Assembly (NCBI GenBank): GCA_944393175.1
Contig: CALXZH010000030.1
Span: forward strand, 1-64,000
DNA: 64,000 nt
Source of the DNA: an uncultured Alphaproteobacteria bacterium
Lineage (GTDB): Bacteria; Pseudomonadota; Alphaproteobacteria; RF32; CAG-239
Direction of reading: 5' to 3'
This document shows positions 1 through 8,834 of this stretch, piece after piece (within the stretch, counting starts at the first letter, position 1; each line of letters starts with the position of its first letter). The translations under genes and the position numbers were made by a program. Below the pieces are notes generated by a model that was given only the letters and a program-made list of their open reading frames with translations, did not search any database and had not been told where the DNA came from.

Positions 1-1388
1 CCTGTAAAACTTATACCCGCTTAACGGTTAGTGATGGTTTGTTCTCCCAAGTTCCGTCCTTAATTATCTCTTTTGCTGCCGGTATTTTGTTTTCCAAAGC
101 CGGTATGACCGATTCTACCGATAAAGTTTTGTTTGAACAAGTCGCCAATTATCCGAAGGCCTTAGGTATGAGTGCTTTCTTGGCCTTTGCGTTGGGAATG
201 CTGCCGGGCACGCCTGCCATACCATTTATGTTGTTGGCAACGCTGACCGGCGCCACGGCTTATTATTTGGATAAGCAGCAAAAAATAGCCCAGCAAAAAG
301 CAGCCGAAGTTATGGAGCAAGAGAAGAAACAAGGCGCCCTCACCAAAGCTGCCGACGAGCCGATAGCCAATGTTTTGCGCATAGACCTTATCCGGCTTGA
401 AATCGGCTATGGTTTGCTTCCGCTCATCAATGAAGAAACCAACCGTAAATTAACCGACCAAATCAAAGCCCTGCGCCGAGCTCTGGCAGCGGAATTGGGC
501 TTTGTGATGCCCTCAATCCGCATTCAAGATAATATGCAGTTAGAGGCCAATGAGTATAATATTTACATCAAGGAAGTTAAAGCCGGCAGAGGCGAGCTGA
601 GGCCGACCCAATTATTGGTTATGGACCCGAGAGGCGAGCCGATAACCTTGCCCGGCGAAGCCACCACCGAACCGACCTTTGGCTTGAAAGCCATGTGGGT
701 TGACCAGTCCTACCGTGAAGAGGCCATGTTTAGGGGCTATACTGTGGTGGATCCGGCGACGGTTGTCACCACGCATATCACGGAACTTGTAAAAGATAAT
801 ATGCCTGAGCTCTTATCTTATGCCGAAACACAAAAACTCTTGGATGAATTGGATAAAGAGCATCAAAAACTCATTAAAGAGCTCATACCGAGCAAAGTCA
901 GCCTTGGCGCCGTACAAAGAATTTTACAAAATCTGTTGCAAGAAAGAGTATCTATTCGCGATTTGCCAACCATTTTGGAAGGCATTTCCGAGGCAGTTTC
1001 ATCTACCCATAGTTTAATGATGATAACCGAGCACGTTCGTACCCGCTTGGCCAGACAGTTATCAAATGCCAACGCCAATGAATTGGGAATTATTCCGCTT
1101 GTTACACTGTCGCCTGAATGGGAACATGCCTTTGCCGAGGCCATAGTCGGAGAGGGCGATGACCGCCAGTTGGCAATGGCTCCGAGTGCTCTGCAAGCCT
1201 TCATTACCAAAGTGCGTCATGTAATGGAAGATTTGGCCATTAAAGGCGAGACGGCGGTTTTGCTCACCAGTCCGGCAATACGTCCGTTTGTCCGTTCAAT
1301 TATTGAGCGTTTTCGTCCTTTAACGGTTGTCATGTCGCAAAACGAAATTCACCCCAAAGCCAAGATAAAAACGGTTGGCCAGATATAA
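1..1388 (+). CDS. flhA: Flagellar biosynthesis protein FlhA, 3' part (truncated by window edge)
   Basis: Inner-membrane core of the flagellar type III export apparatus; its cytoplasmic domain forms the nonameric ring that docks export substrates. The frame is open to the left edge, and the residues before TTG 39 read TYTRLTVSDGLFSQVP, the usual FlhA segment, so TTG 39 is an internal codon and the true start lies outside the window. Visible are the last membrane segments (residues about 5-20 and 40-75 counted from position 39) and the complete cytoplasmic domain with conserved stretches such as GLKAMWVDQSYREEA and LQERVSIRDLPTILE. The following genes flhF, flhG and a FliK-like gene run in the same direction. 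Identification is secure. Confidence 0.95.
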   Translation, partial: CKTYTRLTVSDGLFSQVPSLIISFAAGILFSKAGMTDSTDKVLFEQVANYPKALGMSAFLAFALGMLPGTPAIPFMLLATLTGATAYYLDKQQKIAQQKAAEVMEQEKKQGALTKAADEPIANVLRIDLIRLEIGYGLLPLINEETNRKLTDQIKALRRALAAELGFVMPSIRIQDNMQLEANEYNIYIKEVKAGRGELRPTQLLVMDPRGEPITLPGEATTEPTFGLKAMWVDQSYREEAMFRGYTVVDPATVVTTHITELVKDNMPELLSYAETQKLLDELDKEHQKLIKELIPSKVSLGAVQRILQNLLQERVSIRDLPTILEGISEAVSSTHSLMMITEHVRTRLARQLSNANANELGIIPLVTLSPEWEHAFAEAIVGEGDDRQLAMAPSALQAFITKVRHVMEDLAIKGETAVLLTSPAIRPFVRSIIERFRPLTVVMSQNEIHPKAKIKTVGQI

Positions 1389-1399
1389 GGAATTAAGCC

Positions 1400-2353
1400 A
1401 TGCGCCTAAAAAATTATGTCGCCGCCAATATCTCGGAAGCCATGCTCCTTATCAAAAATGAGCTGGGGCCGGATGCCATAATTATCTCGACCGAAAATGA
1501 AAATGGCCAGGTCAAGGTTGTTGCCGCACTTGATGAAAAAGAAAATATCGACTTTAATTCCGCCGACGAGCTAGAGATTATTCCCAGCCGACAACGGTTT
1601 GATGACACACATTTAAGAGATTGTTTAGACTATCACGGCGTCATACCAGTTGTAAGCGAACGCATTTTGGCCTATTGCCGCAATCAGAGCTTAGAACAAG
1701 GTATATCCGATGAGCAAAGGTTGGTCATGTCATGCTTTAGAGAGATGTTTAAGTTTGGTTCACTTTTGGATTTGACCTGTCCGGTCAAGATGTTTATGGG
1801 GGTTCCTGGGTCGGGAAAATCCACCACAATTGCCAAAGTTGCCACTCAGGCTCGCTTTGAAGGCTTAAGAAGTTGCATTATATCAACCGATAATGTCCGA
1901 GCGGGAGCAAATAATCAGTTAGAAGCCTTTGCCAAGATATTGGAAACAGACTTTTTCTTTTGCAAAGGAGAGAGGAGTTTATACGAGGCCGTTCGGTCAG
2001 CCAAAAGAACTTACCAGCTGATTTTGATTGATACGCCTGGGGTTAATCCTTTTATTCAAAGCGAGATTGATAATCTGCACAATCAAACAGAAGCCGTTAA
2101 AAGTGACGTGATTTTGACGGTAGATGCCGGAAAAAACTCTTTTGAGGCGGTGGAAATAGCTGAAATCTTTAAGCAATTCGGGGTAAAATATTTACTCCCC
2201 ACCAGGTTAGATTTAACCCGTCGCATAGGGTCGCTTTTATCCATAGCCGGTTGTTGCCGCATGGGCTTTTGTGCCGCGAGCGTCAGCTCCAGCATTGCCC
2301 GCGGTATGGCGCCAATAACTGCCAAAAATTTATCAAAATTAATCTTATCATGA
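1400..2353 (+). CDS. flhF: Flagellar biosynthesis SRP-type GTPase FlhF
   Basis: SRP-family GTPase that sets the position and number of flagella, working with FlhG at the cell pole. The N-terminus MRLKNYVAANISEAMLLIK is typical of FlhF. The NG domain has its P-loop GVPGSGKSTT near residue 135, followed by an IISTDNVRAGA segment and the DTPG G3 motif. At 317 residues it is shorter than many FlhF proteins because the N-terminal B domain is compact. The ATG follows AAGGAA, which overlaps the flhA stop, so translational coupling is likely. FlhG follows 13 bases downstream. Confidence 0.93.
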   Translation: MRLKNYVAANISEAMLLIKNELGPDAIIISTENENGQVKVVAALDEKENIDFNSADELEIIPSRQRFDDTHLRDCLDYHGVIPVVSERILAYCRNQSLEQGISDEQRLVMSCFREMFKFGSLLDLTCPVKMFMGVPGSGKSTTIAKVATQARFEGLRSCIISTDNVRAGANNQLEAFAKILETDFFFCKGERSLYEAVRSAKRTYQLILIDTPGVNPFIQSEIDNLHNQTEAVKSDVILTVDAGKNSFEAVEIAEIFKQFGVKYLLPTRLDLTRRIGSLLSIAGCCRMGFCAASVSSSIARGMAPITAKNLSKLILS

Positions 2354-2366
2354 TTGGGAACTCAAA

Positions 2367-3173
2367 ATGGAACAGATACAAGAAGAATTAAAAATCATGC
2401 CCAGAGGTTTAAGTCCGCGCAGCCTGCGCCGCGGGCGCAATATGATAGCTGTTGCCTCCGGCAAAGGAGGTGTAGGAAAGACTTGGTTTTCAATTACATT
2501 GGCGCAAGCGATGAGTGGCTTCAGGCAAAAGACCTTGCTTTTTGACGGTGACTTAGGCCTTGCCAATGTTGATATTCAGTTGGGGCTTTTGGTAAAAGAT
2601 GACTTAGGCAGTGTTGTGGCAGGCTCAAAAACACTCAATCAGGTTATTCAGCATTGCGACAAAACCCGTTTTGACATTATTGCCGGTCGTTCCGGTTCGG
2701 CAGGCTTGGCCTCTATGCCGATAGGCCGCCTGCAAATTTTGGGTGAGGATTTGTCTTTGCTGGCCTCATCTTATGATAAAGTCATTTTGGATATGGGAGC
2801 AGGCGTAGAAAAGCCAATCAGAATCTTGTCCAGCATGGCCGAAAAAATCATTGTATTATGCACCGATGAGCCCACATCTTTAACCGACGCTTATGCATTT
2901 ATCAAAATAATGTCCATGCAGTACCCAAAATCCAATATCAATGTGGTTATAAATCAGGCCAATTCATTGCGTGAGGGGCAAAGAACTTATGACACCTTGC
3001 TCAAAGCCTGCACCAATTTTTTGAAAATCAATCCGCCTTTGTTAGGCATCATCAGACGGGATGCCCGCGTACGTGACGCTATCCGTAACCAAACTCCGCT
3101 GATAAATCGTTTTCCGACCTCCGAAGCGGCCGAAGACGTGATTAACATAGCCCGCAAAATTTTGACCGAGTAA
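2367..3173 (+). CDS. flhG: Flagellar number regulator FlhG (MinD-like ATPase)
   Basis: MinD/ParA-type ATPase that restrains flagellar number and stimulates the FlhF GTPase. The deviant Walker A motif SGKGGVGKTWFS lies near residue 31 and is followed by LLFDGDLGLANVDIQLGL, which is diagnostic of the FlhG/MinD group. The 268-residue length is normal. An N-terminal basic segment (PRGLSPRSLRRGRN) precedes the ATPase domain, where FlhG proteins often carry a FlhF-activating helix. The gene sits between flhF and the FliK-like gene, with only three bases before the next start. Confidence 0.92.
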   Translation: MEQIQEELKIMPRGLSPRSLRRGRNMIAVASGKGGVGKTWFSITLAQAMSGFRQKTLLFDGDLGLANVDIQLGLLVKDDLGSVVAGSKTLNQVIQHCDKTRFDIIAGRSGSAGLASMPIGRLQILGEDLSLLASSYDKVILDMGAGVEKPIRILSSMAEKIIVLCTDEPTSLTDAYAFIKIMSMQYPKSNINVVINQANSLREGQRTYDTLLKACTNFLKINPPLLGIIRRDARVRDAIRNQTPLINRFPTSEAAEDVINIARKILTE

Positions 3174-3176
3174 GCG

Positions 3177-4781
3177 ATGAGCAGCATAATTCCCCCAATC
3201 ACCACGCCAGATATTTCCACCGGAACGGAGACGACGCTTCCCAATGGTTCAATCAATGGTTCTGGCACGGTTTTGGAGGGAATAAAACCGGGGACCAACC
3301 TGCAAATTTCCTTGCCCTCACTCTCGCAAGGAAATGTAAATCTTTCAGTCAAAATCGAGATTAATAATCAAACCTTAGAAATTCCCCTCAAATTAAATGC
3401 CAATCAAATGCCACTTCCCAATGCGTTAGACGCTGGAGAATTGCCGGCTGAAATCAAAGTCCTGAACAACCACCAAGGCGAACTTAGCTTTAAGTTTGTG
3501 AGCATTAATAACCAGTCGCCCGAAAAATTTATTGCCCCAAACAAAGTTCCAACCTCCGCTCCAGAGACTTTATCTAAGCCTCAAACCGCACCGATTATTA
3601 TGTCAGGGGCAGAAAATACCGTCCGCCCTGAAATCACCTTGCACGAAATGAGCTTGCCCAAGATACTCACTGCGCTGAGTGGAGAAAATAAATTGCCGCC
3701 GGAAGTACAAAATTTGCTTGCCGATGGCAAATTAGAATTTGCTTTTAGCAAAGTGGTGCAAACCCCCACACAATCCGCCCAACCTTTACCTTCCGACACC
3801 CAAACCGCGTTACTGAACTTAAAAACCGCACTTGCCTCGGGAGATGCTAAGGGTATCTTGTCAGCACTGCAATCTTTGCAAGGTAAAACTTTCCCGGCCA
3901 TCACCCAAACCAGAACTGATGTCGGGCTCACCTCTTTTCAAACCCCGTTAGGTGAGGTTGTAAGCCAAACTCCGCTCAAGTTAGAAAATAATTTGCCGAT
4001 TGAACTGGTGGTCAAAAATATCACGGTTAAAACTTTACCGGCAGAGGTGCTGGATACCTTATCGGCAAGTGCAAAACTATTAGAAGATATGGCCTCTCTT
4101 CCGGTCTTGAACAAAGAGCAACCGATTGTTTCCAAAAATATTTTAGAAACCCTCAAAACTCTTCCTTTGCCGCCGGATATTAAGCAAGAAGTTGTTTCTA
4201 AATTGCCGACCCCCAACAAACAACTCTTGTCCAACCTGAGCAATTTTGTAAAAGCAGCCGTTCATCAAGAAGTTAAAGAGTGGTTGGGTCCAAAACTTTC
4301 AGAGCTTATGCAAAATTCAGGTCCTGAGGGAAAAGAGGCCCTGCAACAACTAAGCCAAAGTCTAAATGCAACTCTTAAAGAGACGCCGACCTGGCGCATG
4401 GTAGAAATTCCTTTCTACACCGGAGAGAATATTGAAAAAATGCGCTTGGCTGTCAAAAAATATAATGATGACGAAGACGAAAGCCAAAATTCTTCTCGCC
4501 AAAAATACGGCACGCGGTTTTTAATCGATACCAATTTCACGCGTTTGGGGCGTTTTCAGTTCGACGGCTATTCGCTTGTCCGTGAGCGCCGTTTTGATTT
4601 GATAATTCGTACCGAAAAATTTATTGATAACGATTTATGTGCAAATTTGATGCGCATATATAAAAATACCTTACATGATTTGAATTATTCCGGAACAATC
4701 AAAATAAATGTTAAGGAAAATTTTATCAAAATCAGCGAATATGAAGAAAATAAGACTTTATCCGAAGGAATATTTATATGA
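3177..4781 (+). CDS. Putative flagellar hook-length control (FliK-like) protein
   Basis: Large 534-residue protein with a long, Pro/Thr/Asn/Gln-rich, poorly structured N-terminal part and a compact C-terminal domain. The C-terminal segment around residues 445-525 contains LGRFQFDGYSLVRERRFDL and resembles the Flg_hook domain of FliK, the secreted ruler that switches export from hook to filament. The low-complexity body and the position after flhFG fit that role. Homology is inferred from pattern and context, because FliK proteins diverge fast. The stop overlaps the next start (ATGA), which suggests co-translation with the J-domain gene. Confidence 0.6.
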   Translation: MSSIIPPITTPDISTGTETTLPNGSINGSGTVLEGIKPGTNLQISLPSLSQGNVNLSVKIEINNQTLEIPLKLNANQMPLPNALDAGELPAEIKVLNNHQGELSFKFVSINNQSPEKFIAPNKVPTSAPETLSKPQTAPIIMSGAENTVRPEITLHEMSLPKILTALSGENKLPPEVQNLLADGKLEFAFSKVVQTPTQSAQPLPSDTQTALLNLKTALASGDAKGILSALQSLQGKTFPAITQTRTDVGLTSFQTPLGEVVSQTPLKLENNLPIELVVKNITVKTLPAEVLDTLSASAKLLEDMASLPVLNKEQPIVSKNILETLKTLPLPPDIKQEVVSKLPTPNKQLLSNLSNFVKAAVHQEVKEWLGPKLSELMQNSGPEGKEALQQLSQSLNATLKETPTWRMVEIPFYTGENIEKMRLAVKKYNDDEDESQNSSRQKYGTRFLIDTNFTRLGRFQFDGYSLVRERRFDLIIRTEKFIDNDLCANLMRIYKNTLHDLNYSGTIKINVKENFIKISEYEENKTLSEGIFI

Positions 4782-5947
4782 TTGCGCAATCAACAGATCC
4801 GCTTGGATATTATGCCGTTTTGGGTGTGAGTTCCACAGCAAAAGAAGAAGACATCAAAAAGAGCTATCGCGATCAAGCCAAGAAATGGCATCCCGATTAC
4901 AATACGAGTCCTGAAGCGGTTGAGATATTTCAAAAACTATCCGTAGCCTATGATGTGATTAGTGATGAGCACCAACGGCTGGTATATGATTTGCTATCCC
5001 AAATTTATACCGCTGAGAATTTTCCGCCAATGAATGCGCTAAAAATATATACCAATCACAAAGGTAAGGAAGAAGTAAATTTAAGAACAATAAGGCTGCG
5101 TCAGGTCATAGGCAAATTTTTAAACTTTTCCGATAAGAGTATAAAAGAGGTCTGTGATTACGACGAAGCCAAAAAATATGTTTTGACCAATTCGTTGATT
5201 AGCTGGACGTTAGGCTGGTGGAATATTCCGGGCTTAGCACACAATATTCAGGCCATAATTGAAAATTATCATCGTTTGGGCGAAAATACGGCAGATAATT
5301 TAACGCTGCTTATCCATAATATGCTGGCCTATGCGCAAGAACACAAACCCGAAAAGTCTTTTTTGTCGGCACAAATGGCAATGCCTTATGCCTCACCTTA
5401 TCAAAAAGAATTAATTGAGCGCTTTGTACGCACTTTACCGCCGGTGCAAGTACATCCCGAAAAGGCATGGGACTATTCAAAACTAAAGAATTTACAATTA
5501 CTGATACCGGGATTGATAGCCCTATTATTGATGATGGGGGTTTCCACTCGAGTGATGAATTGGCAAGAATTTGCCAAGTACTTTGCCAGAAATGATGATA
5601 TAACTTATTATCAGCAAGTTCAGTTTAATGACGGCCGCGGTGTAGATGATGTTGTGGTTTCTAAAGTGGTTGATATACCGGTAGACACGACAGATTTGAA
5701 AAAACTATACTATGTTACTCAAGGCTGTGATGTTATGTATGGTCCGGACGAAGATTTTGATAAACTTGCAGAGCTCAAAGCACGTACAACCGTGCGTCTG
5801 ACGGGGTACACGCCAAATCAAGAATGGGCAAGAATAATGCTTGATAACGGCGAAATGGGATTTGTAAAAATGGAAATCCTAAAATCCGGTATAGGAAGAA
5901 CTATTCCTGAAGGGAGCAAAATTTATACGGGTCTCCAAGTTAATTGA
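4778..5947 (+). CDS. Membrane J-domain protein with C-terminal SH3-like domain
   Basis: Residues 8-70 form a J domain with an intact HPD motif (KKWHPDYN), so the protein should be able to stimulate a DnaK-type ATPase. A single hydrophobic segment near residues 240-258 (LLIPGLIALLLMMGV) anchors it. The last 65 residues resemble a bacterial SH3 module (VMYGPDEDFDKLAELKA). In a J-in topology the SH3 part would lie in the periplasm. It lacks the Gly/Phe and zinc-finger regions of DnaJ. The start overlaps the stop of the FliK-like gene, so it belongs to the flagellar transcription unit. Its specific client is unknown. The end overlaps the convergent ymdB-like gene by 8 bases. Confidence 0.7.
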   Translation: MIAQSTDPLGYYAVLGVSSTAKEEDIKKSYRDQAKKWHPDYNTSPEAVEIFQKLSVAYDVISDEHQRLVYDLLSQIYTAENFPPMNALKIYTNHKGKEEVNLRTIRLRQVIGKFLNFSDKSIKEVCDYDEAKKYVLTNSLISWTLGWWNIPGLAHNIQAIIENYHRLGENTADNLTLLIHNMLAYAQEHKPEKSFLSAQMAMPYASPYQKELIERFVRTLPPVQVHPEKAWDYSKLKNLQLLIPGLIALLLMMGVSTRVMNWQEFAKYFARNDDITYYQQVQFNDGRGVDDVVVSKVVDIPVDTTDLKKLYYVTQGCDVMYGPDEDFDKLAELKARTTVRLTGYTPNQEWARIMLDNGEMGFVKMEILKSGIGRTIPEGSKIYTGLQVN

Positions 5948-6740
5948 GTTTAATTTGTTCGATATTGAGAGCTTTGCCCGTTTTATCATCCACGTCAATA
6001 ACAACGCCAAAAAGCGTTCCCGAACCTTTAGCCGGAGTAAGACGTCCGCCGGTATATTTGCGAAGCAAACGGTTAATCGGTTCTGTCTTATCAAAGCCGA
6101 TAACCGAATTGTAGTCGCCGCACATTCCGACATCTGTCTGGTAGGCCGTTCCGCCGTCGCGAATACAAAAATCCGATGTCGGAACATGGGTATGTGAGCC
6201 GATAACGGCCGAAACGCGCCCGTCCAAATAATGGCCGACTTCTATTTTTTCAGCGGTGGCTTCTGCGTGAATATCAACAAAAATTGCGTTAATATTTTTG
6301 CCTAAAGTATAGTCTTTGAGAACTTTGTCCGCTGCTTGCGCCGGACAATCAACCGCTTCCATAAACAAGCGTCCCAAGAGTTGCATAATAAGAATTTTTT
6401 TGCCGTTTGCAAGCTCCAGTTCAATTGCGCCGCGCCCGGGCAATCCTTCCGGATAGTTGAGCGGACGAACGATTCTTTTGCACTCGTCCAAAAAGGGAAT
6501 AAGGTCTCTTTGCTGCCAAACATGATTTCCCGTAACCAAAGCATCAACCCCGGCCTCTAAAAATTGTTTGCAAATAGAGGGACTTGCGCCAAAACCATGA
6601 GCGGCATTTTCAATATTCACGATAATCACATCGGCCTTATAGTCATCCCTGAGTTTGCTTAGATTTTTTAAGACCACTTCTCTGCCGGCTCTTGCGACCA
6701 CATCACCGCAATAGATAATTCTCAAAACGCTGTCTTTCAA
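5940..6740 (-). CDS. YmdB/TIGR00282-family metallophosphoesterase
   Basis: Binuclear-metal phosphodiesterase family whose characterised members hydrolyse 2',3'-cyclic nucleotides. Metal-site motifs are all visible: GDVVARAGR at the N-terminus, NIENAAHGFG, TGNHVW, DIHAEATAEK and GSHTHVPTSD. The length of 266 residues is normal. It lies downstream of the 6S RNA terminator on the same strand and ends convergently with the J-domain gene. The physiological substrate in this organism cannot be read from the sequence. Confidence 0.88.
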   Translation of the reverse strand: MKDSVLRIIYCGDVVARAGREVVLKNLSKLRDDYKADVIIVNIENAAHGFGASPSICKQFLEAGVDALVTGNHVWQQRDLIPFLDECKRIVRPLNYPEGLPGRGAIELELANGKKILIMQLLGRLFMEAVDCPAQAADKVLKDYTLGKNINAIFVDIHAEATAEKIEVGHYLDGRVSAVIGSHTHVPTSDFCIRDGGTAYQTDVGMCGDYNSVIGFDKTEPINRLLRKYTGGRLTPAKGSGTLFGVVIDVDDKTGKALNIEQIKLN

Positions 6741-6753
6741 AAAAAAGGTTACA

Positions 6754-6784
6754 TAAAAAAACTCCGAAATAACGGAGTTTTATA
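6754..6784 (-). terminator. Rho-independent terminator after 6S RNA
   Basis: On the minus strand a 7-bp stem (AACTCCG/CGGAGTT at 6773-6779 and 6760-6766) with a 6-base loop is followed directly by a run of U at 6760-6755. It lies between the 6S RNA and the phosphoesterase start. Confidence 0.75.
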
Positions 6785-6789
6785 TAGGT

Positions 6790-6965
6790 TAATCACTCTT
6801 CGGAGGGGCCGTCTGATCGTATCAAAACATTCTTATCGAACCGCTTCTCAACAAGGTGGGTGCCATATAAAAAGACCAGGGTCAGTTCAGGGACAGCTCC
6901 CTATAAAATAATGTTGGCTCGGAAGATCTGCGGAAACACGCAACAGACAGCTTCCCCCCCCTATG
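6790..6965 (-). ncRNA. ssrS: 6S RNA
   Basis: 6S RNA mimics an open promoter and sequesters the housekeeping sigma factor-RNA polymerase complex in stationary phase. The minus strand carries landmarks of the alphaproteobacterial form in order: TTGCGTGTTTCCGCAG, CCGAGCCAACA, GGGAGCTGTCCCTGA, TATATGGCACCCACCTTG, GCGGTTCGATA and GACGGCCCCTCC. The position directly downstream of zapA is the classical location of this RNA in proteobacteria. Ends are approximate. The 3' end is fixed by the terminator at 6754-6784. Confidence 0.88.
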
Positions 6966-6973
6966 AGGATAGC

Positions 6974-7312
6974 TTACAATGATTCGATTTTATTTGCAAC
7001 AGAATTTATTTGTTGCGTCAGATTTTGCAAATTTTCGGCCAAAGACTTATCTAAATCAAGGAGTCTCGAGTTATCCACAGATTGAGGAGCAGCCGCAACC
7101 GGAGCTCCCTTTTTAAGCTCGGTTAACTCATCGGCCAAGAGCAATCCGACCATAGCAAGTAGCATATTTTCATTAACTTGCAGACTTCCTCCCGTAATCA
7201 TTCTGGCTTTTTCATCCAACAAACGGGAGAGTTGCAAAATGCGCACTTCTTGCCCATCTTCGCAAGCCACGGCATATTCGCGAGAGTTAATTGTTATCGT
7301 AACCTGAGCCAT
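6974..7312 (-). CDS. zapA: Cell division protein ZapA
   Basis: Small FtsZ-ring stabiliser that cross-links FtsZ filaments. The N-terminal beta-rich segment (VTITINSREYAVACEDGQE) and the helix (LLDEKARMITGG...NENMLLAMVGLLLADEL) are typical, followed by a coiled coil. The length of 112 residues is normal. It overlaps the upstream coiled-coil gene by 26 bases and is followed by 6S RNA, a conserved proteobacterial order. Confidence 0.88.
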   Translation of the reverse strand: MAQVTITINSREYAVACEDGQEVRILQLSRLLDEKARMITGGSLQVNENMLLAMVGLLLADELTELKKGAPVAAAPQSVDNSRLLDLDKSLAENLQNLTQQINSVANKIESL

Positions 7313-7556
7313 CGTTTTCCAATACTTTATCTAATCTTGATATAACCGAATTAATGTTATTCATAATATTTTGCGAAGAAGACTTGAGCAAATTTAATTG
7401 CTTTTCTCTTTCATCGATTTCTTTTTTATAGAGTTTTTGAGACTGAGCAATTTGCTGCGATTTATCGCTGAGCACACCGTTGAGTTTATCAAGAGCTTGG
7501 TGCAAACCTTCCAATGCGGAATTTGTCAGCGGGAGTTCGGAATTTTTTTCTGTCAT
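7287..7556 (-). CDS. Small coiled-coil protein upstream of zapA (DUF4164-like)
   Basis: An 89-residue, almost entirely helical protein with heptad-like spacing from about residue 15 to 80 (SDKSQQIAQSQKLYKKEIDE). Alphaproteobacteria commonly carry a DUF4164 coiled-coil gene overlapping the start of zapA, and this gene overlaps zapA by 26 bases. A role as ZapA partner or ZapB analogue is inference from context only. Confidence 0.65.
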   Translation of the reverse strand: MTEKNSELPLTNSALEGLHQALDKLNGVLSDKSQQIAQSQKLYKKEIDEREKQLNLLKSSSQNIMNNINSVISRLDKVLENDGSGYDNN

Positions 7557-7648
7557 AACAAAAATATACTTCCAATTTAGAGATTAATCTTTTAATATTC
7601 AAAGATAATACTTGTTCTACAAATTAATTCAAGCACCAAAGGCAGGTT

Positions 7649-8194
7649 ATGCAAAAGTTTATTGTCCGTCTGACGGAAGAAAATCAAAATTTGATAGAGA
7701 GTTCGCAAATCGAGTGCTTTGTCCTCGATTCGGAATTGCCCGCAGAATTAAATAAAAATTTGGCCAAACAATTACAAGCAAAAAACAAAATCGTGTTGAG
7801 TATGGGCATGGCCGCGGTTGAACTTTGCCAAGACTTGTCTTTGGACGGGGTGGTTATTGATATGAGCCAAACCCCGCGCCCCAAAGCGCTGATGGATGAG
7901 TTACACCAAAAGTTAGGCAAGGATGCCGTTATCGGGGCAATTACGCGCAATCGCCGACATGAAGCCATGATAATCAGCGAGGCTGAGCCGGACTTTCTGA
8001 TTTTTCAGGCTTGGAAAGACGGGCAGTCACAAGTTGCCGAGCTGGTGAAATGGTATAATGAGCTGTTTTTGATACAGTCAGCCGTACTTTTAAGGGATGA
8101 AAGCGTCTCTTTTACCGATTTTGAGTGCGATATTGTCATAATATCTGACAAAGACTATAACTTTTTTGTTGCTAAAAAACAAAGATTAGATTAA
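7649..8194 (+). CDS. ThiE/TenI-like TIM-barrel protein, probably degenerate
   Basis: 181 residues. Segments such as DGVVIDMSQTPRP and VIGAITRNRRHEAMIISEAEPDFLIF follow the beta-alpha rhythm of thiamine phosphate synthase (HLGQ and IG.S.H..EA...GADY regions). The substrate loops usual in ThiE (QLREK, IND, the TKT/THT loop) are not recognisable, so catalysis is doubtful. It precedes efp in the same direction with a 76-base gap and diverges from the zapA operon. It could instead be an unrelated barrel. Confidence 0.45.
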   Translation: MQKFIVRLTEENQNLIESSQIECFVLDSELPAELNKNLAKQLQAKNKIVLSMGMAAVELCQDLSLDGVVIDMSQTPRPKALMDELHQKLGKDAVIGAITRNRRHEAMIISEAEPDFLIFQAWKDGQSQVAELVKWYNELFLIQSAVLLRDESVSFTDFECDIVIISDKDYNFFVAKKQRLD

Positions 8195-8270
8195 GTTCTT
8201 GATAAACATTTCATTGAAAGTTTAAATCAAATAAAAATCAAAAATAAAATTGTAAATACGGAGATAATAA

Positions 8271-8834
8271 ATGAAACAACTCGCAGGTTCTATTCGCATC
8301 GGTTGGGTAATTGAATACAAAAACAAACCTTGGACCATCACCAAAGCAATGCACATCAAACCGGGTAAAGGCGGTGCATTTATGCAAGTTGAAATGAAGT
8401 CGGTTGAAGAAGGTACCAAAACCAACGAGCGTTTTCGTACGGAAGATACCGTAGAAAAATTAATGGTAGAAGAAAAAGATTGCCAATTCTTGTTTGAAGA
8501 TTCTACCGGCTTAACCTTTATGGATAGTGAAACTTTTGACCAATTTTCCATGCCTTCAGACATCTTGGGCGACAGCCGTCCGTTCATGACCGATGGTATG
8601 CAAGTTATCATCAGCTTTATTGACGGCAAACCGATTTCGGTAGAATTGCCGCAACAAGTTATTTGTGAAGTAGTTGAGACCGAACCGGTTGTTAAAGGAC
8701 AAACCGCCGCTTCTTCATACAAACCGGCAATTTTGGATAATGGCGTACGCACCACCGTTCCGCCGTTTATCGGAGTCGGTGACAAAATCGTTGTCGGAAC
8801 GGCTGAAGCCAACTATGTAGAGAGAGCAAAATAA
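8271..8834 (+). CDS. efp: Translation elongation factor P
   Basis: Relieves ribosome stalling at polyproline stretches. The 187-residue protein has the three expected beta domains. The tip loop reads HIKPGKGGAF, with Lys33 at the position beta-lysylated in enterobacteria. No epmA or epmB lies nearby, so its modification state cannot be judged. The stop codon shares one base with the start of the downstream IMPase-like gene (TAATG), suggesting coupled translation. Confidence 0.95.
   Translation: MKQLAGSIRIGWVIEYKNKPWTITKAMHIKPGKGGAFMQVEMKSVEEGTKTNERFRTEDTVEKLMVEEKDCQFLFEDSTGLTFMDSETFDQFSMPSDILGDSRPFMTDGMQVIISFIDGKPISVELPQQVICEVVETEPVVKGQTAASSYKPAILDNGVRTTVPPFIGVGDKIVVGTAEANYVERAK

Noticed and set aside
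8222-8812. Long minus-strand ORF opposite efp (196 codons)
   Set aside because: It mirrors the codon pattern of efp, has no ribosome site and no recognisable protein features.
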